Shown here: in pieces, positions 37,079 to 45,859 of the stretch
How positions within the stretch are numbered: position 1 is the stretch's first letter
Layout of the letters: each line of letters opens with the position of its first letter
Source of the DNA: Chitinophaga arvensicola
GTDB taxonomy: Bacteria > Bacteroidota > Bacteroidia > Chitinophagales > Chitinophagaceae
DNA: 64,000 bases
Direction: 5' to 3'
Assembly (NCBI RefSeq): GCF_900110835.1
Contig: NZ_FOJG01000002.1
Coordinates: 434,001-498,000, forward strand
The notes under the pieces: generated by a model
The model's input: the letters and a program-made list of their open reading frames with translations, nothing else
Database searches by the model: none
Told to the model about the DNA's origin: nothing
Position numbers and translations under genes: made by a program

Positions 37079-38281
37079 TTATATATTTGCGGTGGCTTTA
37101 AACAATTCCGCCTCACCATCTGTGCTGATTTCATAAGTAGCACCATATGCAGTAAATGCGCACTGGCCTTTCTGTAATGCCAGGGTATCTTCCCCTTTGA
37201 TAGTAGCCGTTCCGTTTATTACAATCAGGATTTCTGCAGCCTTTGCAGTGTGCTTGTACACCTGGCCGGCTTTGAGATCAATCTTGCTTACTTCAAAATC
37301 CGGTGCCGGAGAAGGATAAATTCTTTCCAGTCCGTCTGCACTCACATTACCTTTGATGATATTTGGATGAACACCTTCAAAACGGGTATGCTTTAACAAT
37401 TCAGGTACGTCTACGTGCTTGGGAGTGAGTCCGCCGCGCAATACATTGTCTGAATTGGCCATCAGCTCTACGTTCTGGCCTTCCAGGTAAGCGTGGGGGA
37501 TACCGGCATCCTGGAATACGGCATCGCCGGTTTGTACCTGCATGATGTTAAAGAAGTAGATAGAGAAGATGCCACGATCCAGTTTGTCGTTGCTTCCCGG
37601 ATCATTCAACACTGCGCGCGCTGCCCAGAAACCGGGATCAGTTTTCGCTATTTTGTTGGCTTTATATAAAGGAATCATGCGATCGGTCAGCGGGCGCAGG
37701 ATGATATTCACCAGCGACTGCGGCATTTCCATTACATTTTTGTAGAGGCCATAATAACCTTCTTTTTCGTATATGCTTACCAGTGAAGTGAATTCCGGAA
37801 CGGTTTTCAGGACGTTCAGTAATTGTTCATGCGGTAAGAAGCCGTGGAGCAGGTAAAACTCGCTCAGGGCCACCATGATTTCAGGCTTGTGGTTATCGTC
37901 TTTGTAATTACGATCGGGTGCAGTTAAAGGAATGCCTGCGGCATTTTCACGTGCAAATCCTTTTTCTGCTTCACTTTTGGTAGGGTGTACCTGGATAGAC
38001 AGCATATCTTTTACATCCAGGATCTTAAAAAGGAAAGGCAGCTCTTTAAATTTCTCCCAAACGGCCGGACCGGTGATGTTTGCCGGGTCCTGCTGAATCA
38101 ATTGATTCAACGGCAAGGGACCGCTGGCTGTAGTAATGGTAGAAGGAGCACTAGGGTGCGCACCCATCCAGTATTCTGCACTGGGCTTGTCTGACGGCGT
38201 AATTCCCAACAGCTCAGGAATATAGTTATATCCGCCCCACGCATAATGCTGTACTTTTCCTTCCAGTCTGAATAAGTTCAT
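37079..38281 (-). CDS. manA: Mannose-6-phosphate isomerase, class I
   Basis: A 400-residue type I phosphomannose isomerase that interconverts mannose-6-phosphate and fructose-6-phosphate with a bound zinc. The cupin-fold zinc region is seen in QVHPTKSEAEKGFARENA and DNHKPEIMVAL, and the signature GIPHAYLEGQNVELMANSDN is complete. It feeds GDP-mannose and related sugar nucleotide pathways. It is a single gene, convergent with the MDR gene. Confidence 0.93.
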   Translation of the reverse strand: MNLFRLEGKVQHYAWGGYNYIPELLGITPSDKPSAEYWMGAHPSAPSTITTASGPLPLNQLIQQDPANITGPAVWEKFKELPFLFKILDVKDMLSIQVHPTKSEAEKGFARENAAGIPLTAPDRNYKDDNHKPEIMVALSEFYLLHGFLPHEQLLNVLKTVPEFTSLVSIYEKEGYYGLYKNVMEMPQSLVNIILRPLTDRMIPLYKANKIAKTDPGFWAARAVLNDPGSNDKLDRGIFSIYFFNIMQVQTGDAVFQDAGIPHAYLEGQNVELMANSDNVLRGGLTPKHVDVPELLKHTRFEGVHPNIIKGNVSADGLERIYPSPAPDFEVSKIDLKAGQVYKHTAKAAEILIVINGTATIKGEDTLALQKGQCAFTAYGATYEISTDGEAELFKATANI

Positions 38282-38424
38282 ATATAGTAATCTGTTTACT
38301 TGTTAAATAGCAGAGAAATGATAATTTTATACGCCTGCAAAAATAGGTGTTAAGTATAAGAATTTCATAGCACCCGGAGGTAAATTATTTCAGGCAACTG
38401 TTTGTTACCCAAACCACAAGCCAT

Positions 38425-38775
38425 ATGTTGAATCACCTGTCCCTCGGACAAAGGGGAGAATCGATTGCACAGGCGTATGTTCGCCGGCACTGTACCATCC
38501 TGCACGTGAACTGGAAATGCGGGAAACGGGAAATTGATATCATTGCCCGGAAAGCAGAAGAACTATTCTTTATAGAAGTAAAAACACGCAGCACAGATCG
38601 CTTCGGCTGGCCGGAAGAAGCTGTGAACTACCGCAAGGAAGAACATATTCGTAGTGTGGCGGAGGAATATCTTCTGCAATATGACCTGGAGCCGGTTGCT
38701 ATCCGCTTTGATATTATTGCGATCACTTTCTCCGGAGAAGTATATGAACTCCTGCACCTGAAAGATGTGTTCTGA
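38425..38775 (+). CDS. YraN/UPF0102 family protein
   Basis: A 116-residue protein with the UPF0102 pattern GQRGESIAQAYVRR, then EIDIIARKAEELFFIEVKTR and a final QYDLEPVAIRFDIIAI. The fold is a restriction-endonuclease-like PD-(D/E)XK type, with E36, D38 and K55-region residues placed as expected. A nucleic-acid-processing role is likely but unproven for the family. It lies just before the 6S-like RNA. Confidence 0.92.
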   Translation: MLNHLSLGQRGESIAQAYVRRHCTILHVNWKCGKREIDIIARKAEELFFIEVKTRSTDRFGWPEEAVNYRKEEHIRSVAEEYLLQYDLEPVAIRFDIIAITFSGEVYELLHLKDVF

Positions 38776-38982
38776 ATTTGTTTTTAATGATTTTTAATAA
38801 GAAGGGAAAGAGGGGAGATCAAAAATTACTTTTCAGGGAGGTGCCAGATCGGGAATCATGATAAACAAGCTGGTAGACAGAATCCCGGAAAGACAAAATC
38901 CGCCTGCTTTTCGGCGTTTTTACATTAACTAGTTATTAACAAAAAAATGCCTGTAATTATTCCTTAATAGGTTGATATTTTA
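38776..38982. other. Non-coding region upstream of the RNA gene
   Basis: No convincing frame on either strand. It is AT-rich and ends in the promoter of the 6S-like RNA. Confidence 0.5.
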
Positions 38983-38990
38983 TATCTTTG
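38983..38990 (+). promoter_or_regulatory. -7 element (TATCTTTG) of the RNA gene
   Basis: An exact TAnnTTTG match that predicts a transcript start near 38994-38996, at the foot of the folded region. Confidence 0.6.
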
Positions 38991-38995
38991 CGTAG

Positions 38996-39180
38996 CTTTT
39001 AGAACCTACCCCTGAGTTGTTACACACTCCCGGTGCCCCGGTAGTTTTCAAGCAAAATACTTCTTTCTGAAAAGCAATTGTCACGGTTTTAAAAAACCGG
39101 TGAAGGCAATCTATTGCTATCAACGAAAGAAATGAAATACCGGCGATACCAGTAACAAAAAGAAGCAGGGGAATAAGAAT
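38996..39180 (+). ncRNA. ssrS: 6S-like RNA candidate
   Basis: About 185 nt fold into one long rod. CCCCTG (39009-39014) pairs with CAGGGG (39166-39171), and TTGTTAC (39017-39023) with GTAACAA (39152-39158). An asymmetric central bubble follows (39024-39037 against 39144-39151). CCGGTA plus TTTC (39038-39049) pair with 39134-39143, TTCTTTC (39061-39067) with 39125-39131, and AGCAAT (39073-39078) with 39113-39118. A terminal hairpin closes 39081-39103. Length, closing stem, central bubble and terminal stem are the architecture of 6S RNA, which binds RNA polymerase. It begins just after a -7 element. The identity is inferred from shape, not sequence homology. Confidence 0.65.
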
Positions 39181-39274
39181 TAATACACAATTGACCGCGT
39201 TTGTTAAACCACGGCTGTAATGCCAGAGAAACGCATTGATCGCAGAGAATTGCTTTCGGGAGTCAACATTACAA
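39181..39274. other. Non-coding stretch between the RNA candidate and its terminator
   Basis: It may be a 3' extension removed by processing. A weak hairpin (around 39193-39214) is the only structure noticed. Confidence 0.4.
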
Positions 39275-39303
39275 AAAAGCTCCGTCTATAAGACGGAGCT
39301 TTT
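39275..39303. terminator. Terminator between the RNA gene and purB
   Basis: A perfect 13-bp stem (39275-39287 with 39291-39303) has a 3-nt ATA loop and A/T-rich ends. It can serve the RNA gene on plus and purB on minus. Confidence 0.88.
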
Positions 39304-39315
39304 CGCTTTTTATGT

Positions 39316-40653
39316 TTACCACAAACCGGTGTAGTTGTGTGGTGTTATTGCTTTCAGTTCCTTTTTGAGGGCGGCACTGATTTTCAGTCCATCCACAAAT
39401 TTATGCATGCTCTTCTGCGTGATCTGTTCTCCGCCACGGGTCAGCTCTTTCAGGGCTTCGTATGGTTGCGGATAATTCTCTCTGCGCAAAACGGTTTGAA
39501 TGGCTTCTGCTACTACCGCCCAGTTGTTTTCCAGGTCGTCTTTCAGCTTGGCTTCATTGAGGATCAGTTTACCTAATCCTTTCTGGATGGATTTGGTAGC
39601 CAGCAGCGTATGGCCGAATGGTACGCCCAGGTTACGTAATACGGTGGAATCGGTGAGATCGCGTTGTAAACGGGATACGGGCAGTTTTGCACTCAGGTGT
39701 TCAAACAGTGCATTCGCCAGACCGAGGTTACCTTCGGCGTTTTCAAAATCAATCGGATTCACTTTATGTGGCATTGCGGAAGAACCTACTTCATTCTTCT
39801 TGATCTTCTGTTTGAAGTAATCCATGGAGATATATGTCCAGATATCACGGCAGAAGTCCAGTAAAATGGTGTTGATCCTTTTCAGTGCATCAAATTGGGC
39901 AGAGATGTTATCGTAGTGCTCAATCTGCGTGGTATATTTCATACGTTGCAGTCCCAGTGTGGTATTCACGAATTTCTCCCCGAATTTTTCCCAGTTGATC
40001 TTCGGGAAAGCTACATAGTGTGCATTGAAGTTACCGGTGGCGCCACCAAACTTCGCGGCAAAAGGAATATGCCCCAGCAGGTTTACCTGGCCTTCCAGTC
40101 TTTCTACAAACACGAGGATTTCTTTACCCAGAATGGTTGGAGAAGCCGGTTGTCCGTGGGTACGGGCCAGCATCGGCACTTTCATCCATGACTGGCCGAG
40201 TTTCTTCAGTTCCAGGATCATGTTGGCCAGAGCGGGCATGTACACGTGTTCTACCGCATCTTTCCACAGGAGGGGAGTCGCGGTATTGTTAACATCCTGG
40301 GAAGTAAGACCGAAATGCACCCATTCCAGTTTGTCTTCCAGACCGAGGTTCTTCAATTCATTCTTCAGAAAATATTCCACTGCCTTCACGTCGTGGTTGG
40401 TAATTTTTTCTGTGTCTTTGATCAGTTGCGCGTTCTCGATGGTGAATTCCTGGTAAATTTTACGCAGGGCGGCGAACTTGGTCTTGGGCAGGGCAAACAG
40501 CTTCTGCTCGGAGAGCGCAATGAAATATTCCACCTCTACCATCACACGGTAACGGATCAACGCAAATTCAGAAAAATAATTGGCCAGCTCGTCCAGTTGC
40601 TTGCGATAGCGCCCGTCCAGTGGAGAAATGGCAGTTAATGGTTGTAGTTGCAT
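39316..40653 (-). CDS. purB: Adenylosuccinate lyase
   Basis: A 445-residue fumarase/aspartase-superfamily lyase that acts twice in purine synthesis, cleaving SAICAR and adenylosuccinate. The N-terminal ISPLDGRYRKQL marks the E. coli-type long PurB. The catalytic histidine lies in ARTHGQPASP (H166) and the superfamily signature SSAMPHKVNP is at 291-300. It is a single gene, convergent with the RNA gene and divergent from mqnA. Confidence 0.96.
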   Translation of the reverse strand: MQLQPLTAISPLDGRYRKQLDELANYFSEFALIRYRVMVEVEYFIALSEQKLFALPKTKFAALRKIYQEFTIENAQLIKDTEKITNHDVKAVEYFLKNELKNLGLEDKLEWVHFGLTSQDVNNTATPLLWKDAVEHVYMPALANMILELKKLGQSWMKVPMLARTHGQPASPTILGKEILVFVERLEGQVNLLGHIPFAAKFGGATGNFNAHYVAFPKINWEKFGEKFVNTTLGLQRMKYTTQIEHYDNISAQFDALKRINTILLDFCRDIWTYISMDYFKQKIKKNEVGSSAMPHKVNPIDFENAEGNLGLANALFEHLSAKLPVSRLQRDLTDSTVLRNLGVPFGHTLLATKSIQKGLGKLILNEAKLKDDLENNWAVVAEAIQTVLRRENYPQPYEALKELTRGGEQITQKSMHKFVDGLKISAALKKELKAITPHNYTGLW

Positions 40654-40766
40654 AATCTATATATTCCAGTATTACTATGAACATGTTTAAGTGGTTATCA
40701 GTTCCTTCAAACCGGGATTCCCCCGACATGAATTATTCATTTGGAACTTGTTAACCGGGATTTAAT

Positions 40767-40774
40767 TACTTTTG
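40767..40774 (+). promoter_or_regulatory. -7 element (TACTTTTG) of mqnA
   Basis: Exact TAnnTTTG. It lies inside the longest open frame, so translation must start downstream; the TTG at 40795 is 17 nt after the predicted transcript start. Confidence 0.6.
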
Positions 40775-40794
40775 CAGCTTCAAAATTACTGAAA

Positions 40795-41547
40795 TTGGAA
40801 CGGAAAGTAAAAGTTGCGGCTGTAAGTTATTTGAATACGAAGCCTTTATTGTATGGATTCAGGAATCATCCGGTGATGGAGATGATGGAATTATCGATGG
40901 ATTATCCGGCTAAAATAGCCCAGCAGCTGATAGATGGAGAAGTGGATGTGGCGCTGGTACCAGTGGCCATCATCCCTAAACTGAAGGAATATCATATCAT
41001 AGCAGATTATTGTATTGGCGCGGAAGGCCCTGTAGCATCGGTTTGTTTGTATAGTGATGTACCTCTGAACGAAATTAAGCGCATTTACCTCGACTATCAA
41101 AGCCGGACCTCCGTGGCCCTGCTTAAGGTGCTGGTTCGCGAATACTGGAAGCTCGACGTGGAATTTGTGAATACCAGCGGGGATTACCAGGATAAAATCA
41201 AAGGAACAGACGCTGGTCTTGTTATCGGCGACCGTGCCCTGGAACAACGGAAGGTGTCTCCATATATATATGACCTCGCGGAAAACTGGGTGCGTTTTAC
41301 CAGCCTGCCATTTGTATTTGCAGCCTGGATCAGTAATAAACCGCTACCAGCGGCGTTTACAAAGGAATTCAACAACGCCACCGGTATCGGTATTCAGAAC
41401 ATCCCGGCTGTAGTGGCAGAGAATCCGTATGATGTGTATGACCTGACTACCTATTATATCCATAACATCAGCTATCCTTTTACACCCGCTAAAAGACAGG
41501 GGATGCAGAAGTTCCTCGGATACCTGATGGCAGAACAAGCCGTGTAA
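40795..41547 (+). CDS. mqnA: Chorismate dehydratase MqnA (futalosine menaquinone pathway)
   Basis: A 250-residue periplasmic-binding-fold enzyme of the MqnA/MqnD family. It dehydrates chorismate to 3-enolpyruvoyl-benzoate, the first step of the futalosine route to menaquinone. Recognisable parts are VAAVSYLNTKPLLYGF, EVDVALVPVAIIPKL and a C-terminal DLTTYYIHNISYPF. No ATG is available. The TTG at 40795 is preferred because the protein homology begins there and the promoter lies just upstream; the longer frame would start inside the promoter. Confidence 0.9.
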   Translation: MERKVKVAAVSYLNTKPLLYGFRNHPVMEMMELSMDYPAKIAQQLIDGEVDVALVPVAIIPKLKEYHIIADYCIGAEGPVASVCLYSDVPLNEIKRIYLDYQSRTSVALLKVLVREYWKLDVEFVNTSGDYQDKIKGTDAGLVIGDRALEQRKVSPYIYDLAENWVRFTSLPFVFAAWISNKPLPAAFTKEFNNATGIGIQNIPAVVAENPYDVYDLTTYYIHNISYPFTPAKRQGMQKFLGYLMAEQAV

Positions 41548-41615
41548 TGGTTTCAAAAGTAAAAAAAGGTAATGCAGGAGCGGGTTTATGACGAATTTAA
41601 ATTATTTGTTATATA

Positions 41616-41650
41616 GAAAGGATAAAGCATGGCTTTATCCTTTCTTCTTT
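41616..41650 (+). terminator. mqnA terminator
   Basis: A perfect 13-bp stem (41616-41628 with 41632-41644), 3-nt loop and T-rich tail. Confidence 0.9.
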
Positions 41651-41703
41651 TTTAAGTATCTTCATGATTCGCACCAGTCATCTCCTTAAATTAATTTACA
41701 CAC

Positions 41704-42363
41704 ATGAAAATCGGTATCCTTGGAAGCGGTCCGGTCGGGCTAACTCTTGGTAAAGGGCTTATCCAGGCAGGACATCATGTTACAATCGGTACCCGCAATC
41801 CTTCCAAAGAATCGTTGCAGCAATGGATCAAAAAGCAAGGTAAACTGGCTACGGCCGGTACTTTCCGGCAAGCCTCCGAATTCGGGGAATTGTTATTGAT
41901 CTGTACCAGCTGGGTGGGCACTAAAAAAGCCATTGAAGCCGCAGGGATCTGGAATTTCAAAACCAAAACGGTAGTGGATGTCACGAATCCGCTGGATGGC
42001 AAAGGCCCCGATGAAAACGGCCGCCTCACTTTCACCATCGGCCATACCAATTCTGCCGGTGAGCAGATACAGGCCTGGCTACCGCCAGATGCCAATGTGG
42101 TAAAGGCCCTGAGTTGTATCGGCCACGAAAAGATGTTGCTGCCGGATTTCAAAGATGGCGCCCCCACCATGTTCATCGCCGGTAATAATATCGAAGCCAA
42201 AGAACAGGTGACAAACCTGCTCCACGAAATAGGCTGGGAAGATGTGGCGGATATGGGAAAAATAGAAATGAGCCGCAGTATTGAACCGCTGAATATCCTG
42301 TGGGCCGCGTATGGCTTCCTGAATGATAGCACCGGACACGCATTCAAACTGCTGAAAAAATAA
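41704..42363 (+). CDS. NAD(P)-binding oxidoreductase, F420-reductase-like
   Basis: A 219-residue Rossmann-fold protein with GILGSGPVGLTLGKGL at the N-terminus and the DVTNPLDGKGPDENG loop typical of the coenzyme F420-dependent NADP oxidoreductase family. In organisms without F420 such proteins are thought to act on other substrates. The C-terminal helix region (EMSRSIEPLNILWAAYG) is also family-typical. The substrate is unknown. It is a single gene with a terminator behind it. Confidence 0.85.
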   Translation: MKIGILGSGPVGLTLGKGLIQAGHHVTIGTRNPSKESLQQWIKKQGKLATAGTFRQASEFGELLLICTSWVGTKKAIEAAGIWNFKTKTVVDVTNPLDGKGPDENGRLTFTIGHTNSAGEQIQAWLPPDANVVKALSCIGHEKMLLPDFKDGAPTMFIAGNNIEAKEQVTNLLHEIGWEDVADMGKIEMSRSIEPLNILWAAYGFLNDSTGHAFKLLKK

Positions 42364-42368
42364 AAATA

Positions 42369-42399
42369 AAAAGGAGCCAGTTCTACGCTGGCTCCTTTT
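42369..42399. terminator. Bidirectional terminator
   Basis: A perfect 12-bp stem (42369-42380 with 42388-42399), 7-nt loop and T-rich/A-rich ends lie between convergent genes. Confidence 0.9.
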
Positions 42400-42426
42400 T
42401 ATTTCCGGAAGATGGGAAAGTAACAG

Positions 42427-44058
42427 CTACTTCACCTGCTTCGTATTAATGTAGAAGTTTTTATCTACTTCAAAATTCTTCACATCGCTCAGGGTAATAT
42501 TGGAACTCCGCCATAATGTGCCCGGATATATGAGCTTAAATCCATTATCACTCAGCTTTACTTTCACCGGCATGTTGAAATCCTTTACATCAGACACCCA
42601 GCGGTATTGCAGCTGTTGTCCGCTGAAACGGTACTCCAGTGTAGGAATGGTAGTATGACGGAGATACTGGTCAAACACCTTACTGAGATTCATACCCACC
42701 ACCTGGCTCATATACTGCTCTATTTCCTGCGTGGTAACGGTTTGATGGTAGAACGTTTTATTCATGCCTCTCAGCAACTGACGGAAGGCCTCATCATTTT
42801 CCATGATCTGGCGGATGTTATGCAGCATGTTGGCACCTTTATAATACATATCGCCGCTTCCTTCTGCATTCACCCCATAAGGTGCAATGATAGGTACATC
42901 GTTTTTGATGTTCTTGCGGATGCCCTGTACATATTCATCGGCGGCTTTACGTCCATACTGGCATTCGGTGAAGAGGGTCTCCGAGTAATTGGTAAACGAT
43001 TCATGGATCCACATATCGGCGAGATCCTTGCTGGTAATATTATTACCAAACCATTCATGGCCGCTTTCGTGGATAATGAGAAAGTCCCATTTCAGCCCCC
43101 AGCCGGTACCGGAAAGATCAGTGCCCTTATAGCCCATGCGGTAATTATTGCCATACGCCACGCCGCTCTGATGCTCCATTCCAAGGAAAGGCGCTTCAAT
43201 CAGTTTGTAACTGTCTTTATAAAAAGGATACTTGCCAAACCAGTATTCAAAGCATTTCAGCATCGGTTTTACCACTTTGAAATGCTCCCTGGCTTTATCT
43301 TCGTTATAATCCAGTACCCAGAATCCGAGATCCAGTTTGCCACCTTCTCCGGACCAGGTATCTTTCATCTCTATATAATTACCTACGTTAACGGCTACAT
43401 CATAATTATTGATCGGATTGCTCACATACCATACAAAGGTTTTGGTGCCATCGGGGTTGTCGATGGTCTTTTTCAACCGCCCATTGGATACATCCACCAG
43501 TTCTGAAGGCACAGTTACATGAATAGTCATGTTTTCCGGCTCATCGCTCTGGGTATCTTTGTTCGGCCACCAGATGCTGGCGCCCAAACCCTGACAGGCA
43601 GTGGCAATCCACGGACGGCCTTTTTCATCTTTGCTCCACACTACACCGCCATCCCATGGCGCATTCAGGGCTTTACGAGGTTTTCCACTGTAAAAAACGG
43701 TGATCTTTTTGGTCTTGTCCTTTCCCTGCGGGGCCACCAGCTTGATAAACCACGCGTTGCTGTCGCGCGTAAATGCCAGCGATTTTTTGTCCTGGACTAC
43801 GCTGTCGATCACCATAGGTACCTGAAGATCTATCTGCATCAGGGAATCCGTTTTCAATACCTTGTAGGTAATAGTATTGAAGCCACTGAAAGTACTGTCG
43901 TCCGGATTTACCTGCACATGCAGGTCGTAACTGGTAACGTCCCACCAGGCGCGCTGCGGGGTAATGGTTCCCCTCAGCGTGTCCGCCCTGCTGAACTGTT
44001 GTGCCCCTGCAGTTAATGTTGCCATCAGGGCCATACAAAGCATCGGTATGCCGCGCAT
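42427..44058 (-). CDS. M1 family aminopeptidase
   Basis: A 543-residue secreted zinc peptidase with signal peptide MRGIPMLCMALMATLTAGAQ. The catalytic core is HESGHEWFGNNI with the third ligand Glu in WIHESFTNYSE. The gluzincin signature and the preceding Gly-x-Met-Glu-like GMEHQSGVAYG exopeptidase loop are intact. It is the short form that lacks the large C-terminal helical domain of aminopeptidase N. It should trim N-terminal residues from peptides in the periplasm. It is divergent from the peptide-binding lipoprotein gene, with only 45 bp between. Confidence 0.94.
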   Translation of the reverse strand: MRGIPMLCMALMATLTAGAQQFSRADTLRGTITPQRAWWDVTSYDLHVQVNPDDSTFSGFNTITYKVLKTDSLMQIDLQVPMVIDSVVQDKKSLAFTRDSNAWFIKLVAPQGKDKTKKITVFYSGKPRKALNAPWDGGVVWSKDEKGRPWIATACQGLGASIWWPNKDTQSDEPENMTIHVTVPSELVDVSNGRLKKTIDNPDGTKTFVWYVSNPINNYDVAVNVGNYIEMKDTWSGEGGKLDLGFWVLDYNEDKAREHFKVVKPMLKCFEYWFGKYPFYKDSYKLIEAPFLGMEHQSGVAYGNNYRMGYKGTDLSGTGWGLKWDFLIIHESGHEWFGNNITSKDLADMWIHESFTNYSETLFTECQYGRKAADEYVQGIRKNIKNDVPIIAPYGVNAEGSGDMYYKGANMLHNIRQIMENDEAFRQLLRGMNKTFYHQTVTTQEIEQYMSQVVGMNLSKVFDQYLRHTTIPTLEYRFSGQQLQYRWVSDVKDFNMPVKVKLSDNGFKLIYPGTLWRSSNITLSDVKNFEVDKNFYINTKQVK

Positions 44059-44103
44059 ATTTATTCGTATATTTTAGCCTGAAAGATATTAATTTACTGC
44101 CAA

Positions 44104-45747
44104 ATGAAAAGTTGTTATTGTCAGGTGGTTATAATCAGATATTGCCTTGCGGTGCTTTGCATCGGGTTGTTGTGGTCATGCGGTAGTCCGGAAGGACAGT
44201 CGCTGCGGGTATTTCGTTACAACAGCACCAATGGAATCGCCAGCCTGGATCCTGCTTTTGCCAAAAGCCAGGAAGTGATATGGGCGGTAAAACAATTGTA
44301 CAATACCCTGGTAGAACCAGACAGCAACCTGGTGATCCGCCCTTCGCTGGCCAAACAATGGCGGGAGTCGGCAGATCACCGTACCTACACCTTCGACCTC
44401 AGAACGGATGTGTATTTCCAGGACAGTGATATTTTCCCTGGTGGTAGGGGGCGCCGTATGACAGCGCAGGACGTGGTGTACAGTCTGCGCAGGATTATGG
44501 ATCCGGCCACAGCATCACCGGGCGCCTGGATCTTCAATGGTAAACTCAGCGCCGACAGCGGCTTCATCGCCTTAAATGATTCTACTTTCGAAATCACCCT
44601 GTTCCGGCCGTTTCACCCTATACTGGGTATTCTCAGTATGCAATACTGCTCTATTGTTCCAAAAGAAGCGATAGAGAAATACGGAAAAGATTTCCGTAAT
44701 CATCCCTGCGGTACCGGGCCTTTCCGCTTTTTCCTCTGGGATGAAGGGCAGGCGCTTGTACTTCACCGTAACCCTACCTATTTCGAAAAAGACGCTGCAG
44801 GTAATCGTCTGCCTTACCTGGAAGCGGTGCAGGTAAGCTTCCTGGAAAGCAAAGCCTCAGAGTTCCTGCTGTTCCGGCAGGGACAACTGGATTTCATGAA
44901 CGATATTGACGCCTCCTTTAAAGATGAAGTATTGACCAAACAAGGAAAGCTCCGGAAGGAATGGGAAGGGAAGATGGTGTTACATAAACATCCCTATCTG
45001 AATACGGAATACCTGGGTTTCCTGACAGACAGTAGTCTTGCGCTTGTAAAGGAATCGCCGTTGCGCTGGAAAAAAATACGACAGGCGATCAATTACGGGA
45101 TCGACCGTACGAAAATGATGACTTACCTCCGCAATGGTATCGGTACCGCTGCCGTGGCAGGTTTTGTGCCTGCGGGGCTGCCTTCCTTCAACGCAGAAAA
45201 TGTAAAAGGATATCCCTATAATCCCGGGATGACGCGCCAGTTGCTGCGGGAAGCAGGTTTCCCGGAAGGGAAGGGGCTGCCGGTGATAAAGCTCTTATCG
45301 ATTCCTATTTATGCGGACCTGGCCAACTATGTGGCTAACCAGTTACAGGAGGCTGGCATCCGGATACAGGTGGAGATCATTCAGAAAAGCTTGCTGCTGG
45401 AGCAAACCGCCAAATCCCAGGCGTTGTTTTTCCGGGGCAGCTGGATCGCGGATTACCCGGATGCGGAAAGTTACCTGGCCATGTTTTACAGTAAGAATCC
45501 CGCGCCGCCCAACTATACCCGCTACCGTAACCCGGCGTTCGATCAGTTGTATGAGCAATCGCTCGAAGAAAACAATGACAGTCTCCGCTATCTCCAATAT
45601 CAGCAGATGGATCAGATGATCATGGCAGACGCGGCAGTAGTGCCGCTTTTCTATGATGAAGTGATCAGATTGGTGCAACCAAATGTGCAGGGATTAAGTG
45701 GTAACGGCATGAACCTCTTAGAGTTACGTTGGGTAAGGAAAATTTAA
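44104..45747 (+). CDS. Peptide-binding ABC-type lipoprotein (SBP family 5)
   Basis: A 547-residue periplasmic solute-binding protein of the oligopeptide/dipeptide family. A lipoprotein signal with lipobox LLWSC is followed by GTGPFRFFLWDEGQALVLHR, the usual SBP5 core, and a C-terminal KNPAPPNYTRYRNPAFDQL. No permease or ATPase genes lie nearby, so it is an orphan or works with distant components. It is divergent from the M1 peptidase, so the pair could handle peptides together. Confidence 0.9.
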   Translation: MKSCYCQVVIIRYCLAVLCIGLLWSCGSPEGQSLRVFRYNSTNGIASLDPAFAKSQEVIWAVKQLYNTLVEPDSNLVIRPSLAKQWRESADHRTYTFDLRTDVYFQDSDIFPGGRGRRMTAQDVVYSLRRIMDPATASPGAWIFNGKLSADSGFIALNDSTFEITLFRPFHPILGILSMQYCSIVPKEAIEKYGKDFRNHPCGTGPFRFFLWDEGQALVLHRNPTYFEKDAAGNRLPYLEAVQVSFLESKASEFLLFRQGQLDFMNDIDASFKDEVLTKQGKLRKEWEGKMVLHKHPYLNTEYLGFLTDSSLALVKESPLRWKKIRQAINYGIDRTKMMTYLRNGIGTAAVAGFVPAGLPSFNAENVKGYPYNPGMTRQLLREAGFPEGKGLPVIKLLSIPIYADLANYVANQLQEAGIRIQVEIIQKSLLLEQTAKSQALFFRGSWIADYPDAESYLAMFYSKNPAPPNYTRYRNPAFDQLYEQSLEENNDSLRYLQYQQMDQMIMADAAVVPLFYDEVIRLVQPNVQGLSGNGMNLLELRWVRKI

Positions 45748-45820
45748 AATTTAAAATTATTTTAACATTTCCTTCACCAACACCATACGCAGGGATGACT
45801 AAAAATCCGTTCAATTACCT

Positions 45821-45828
45821 TACCTTTG
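45821..45828 (+). promoter_or_regulatory. -7 element (TACCTTTG) of the desaturase gene
   Basis: An exact TAnnTTTG match, 31 nt before the ATG at 45860. Confidence 0.55.
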
Positions 45829-45859
45829 GCGCTTATTTGTCACTTTATAAAGTATAGAA

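Noticed and set aside
38996..39303. tmRNA or RNase P RNA as the identity of the RNA gene
   Set aside because: No tag reading frame or CCA end for tmRNA, and none of the conserved RNase P cores; the rod shape fits 6S RNA better.
42607..43506. A 299-codon plus-strand open frame antisense to the M1 peptidase
   Set aside because: It lies wholly inside the well-supported peptidase gene and its translation has no recognisable domain; long antisense frames are common shadows of coding sequence.
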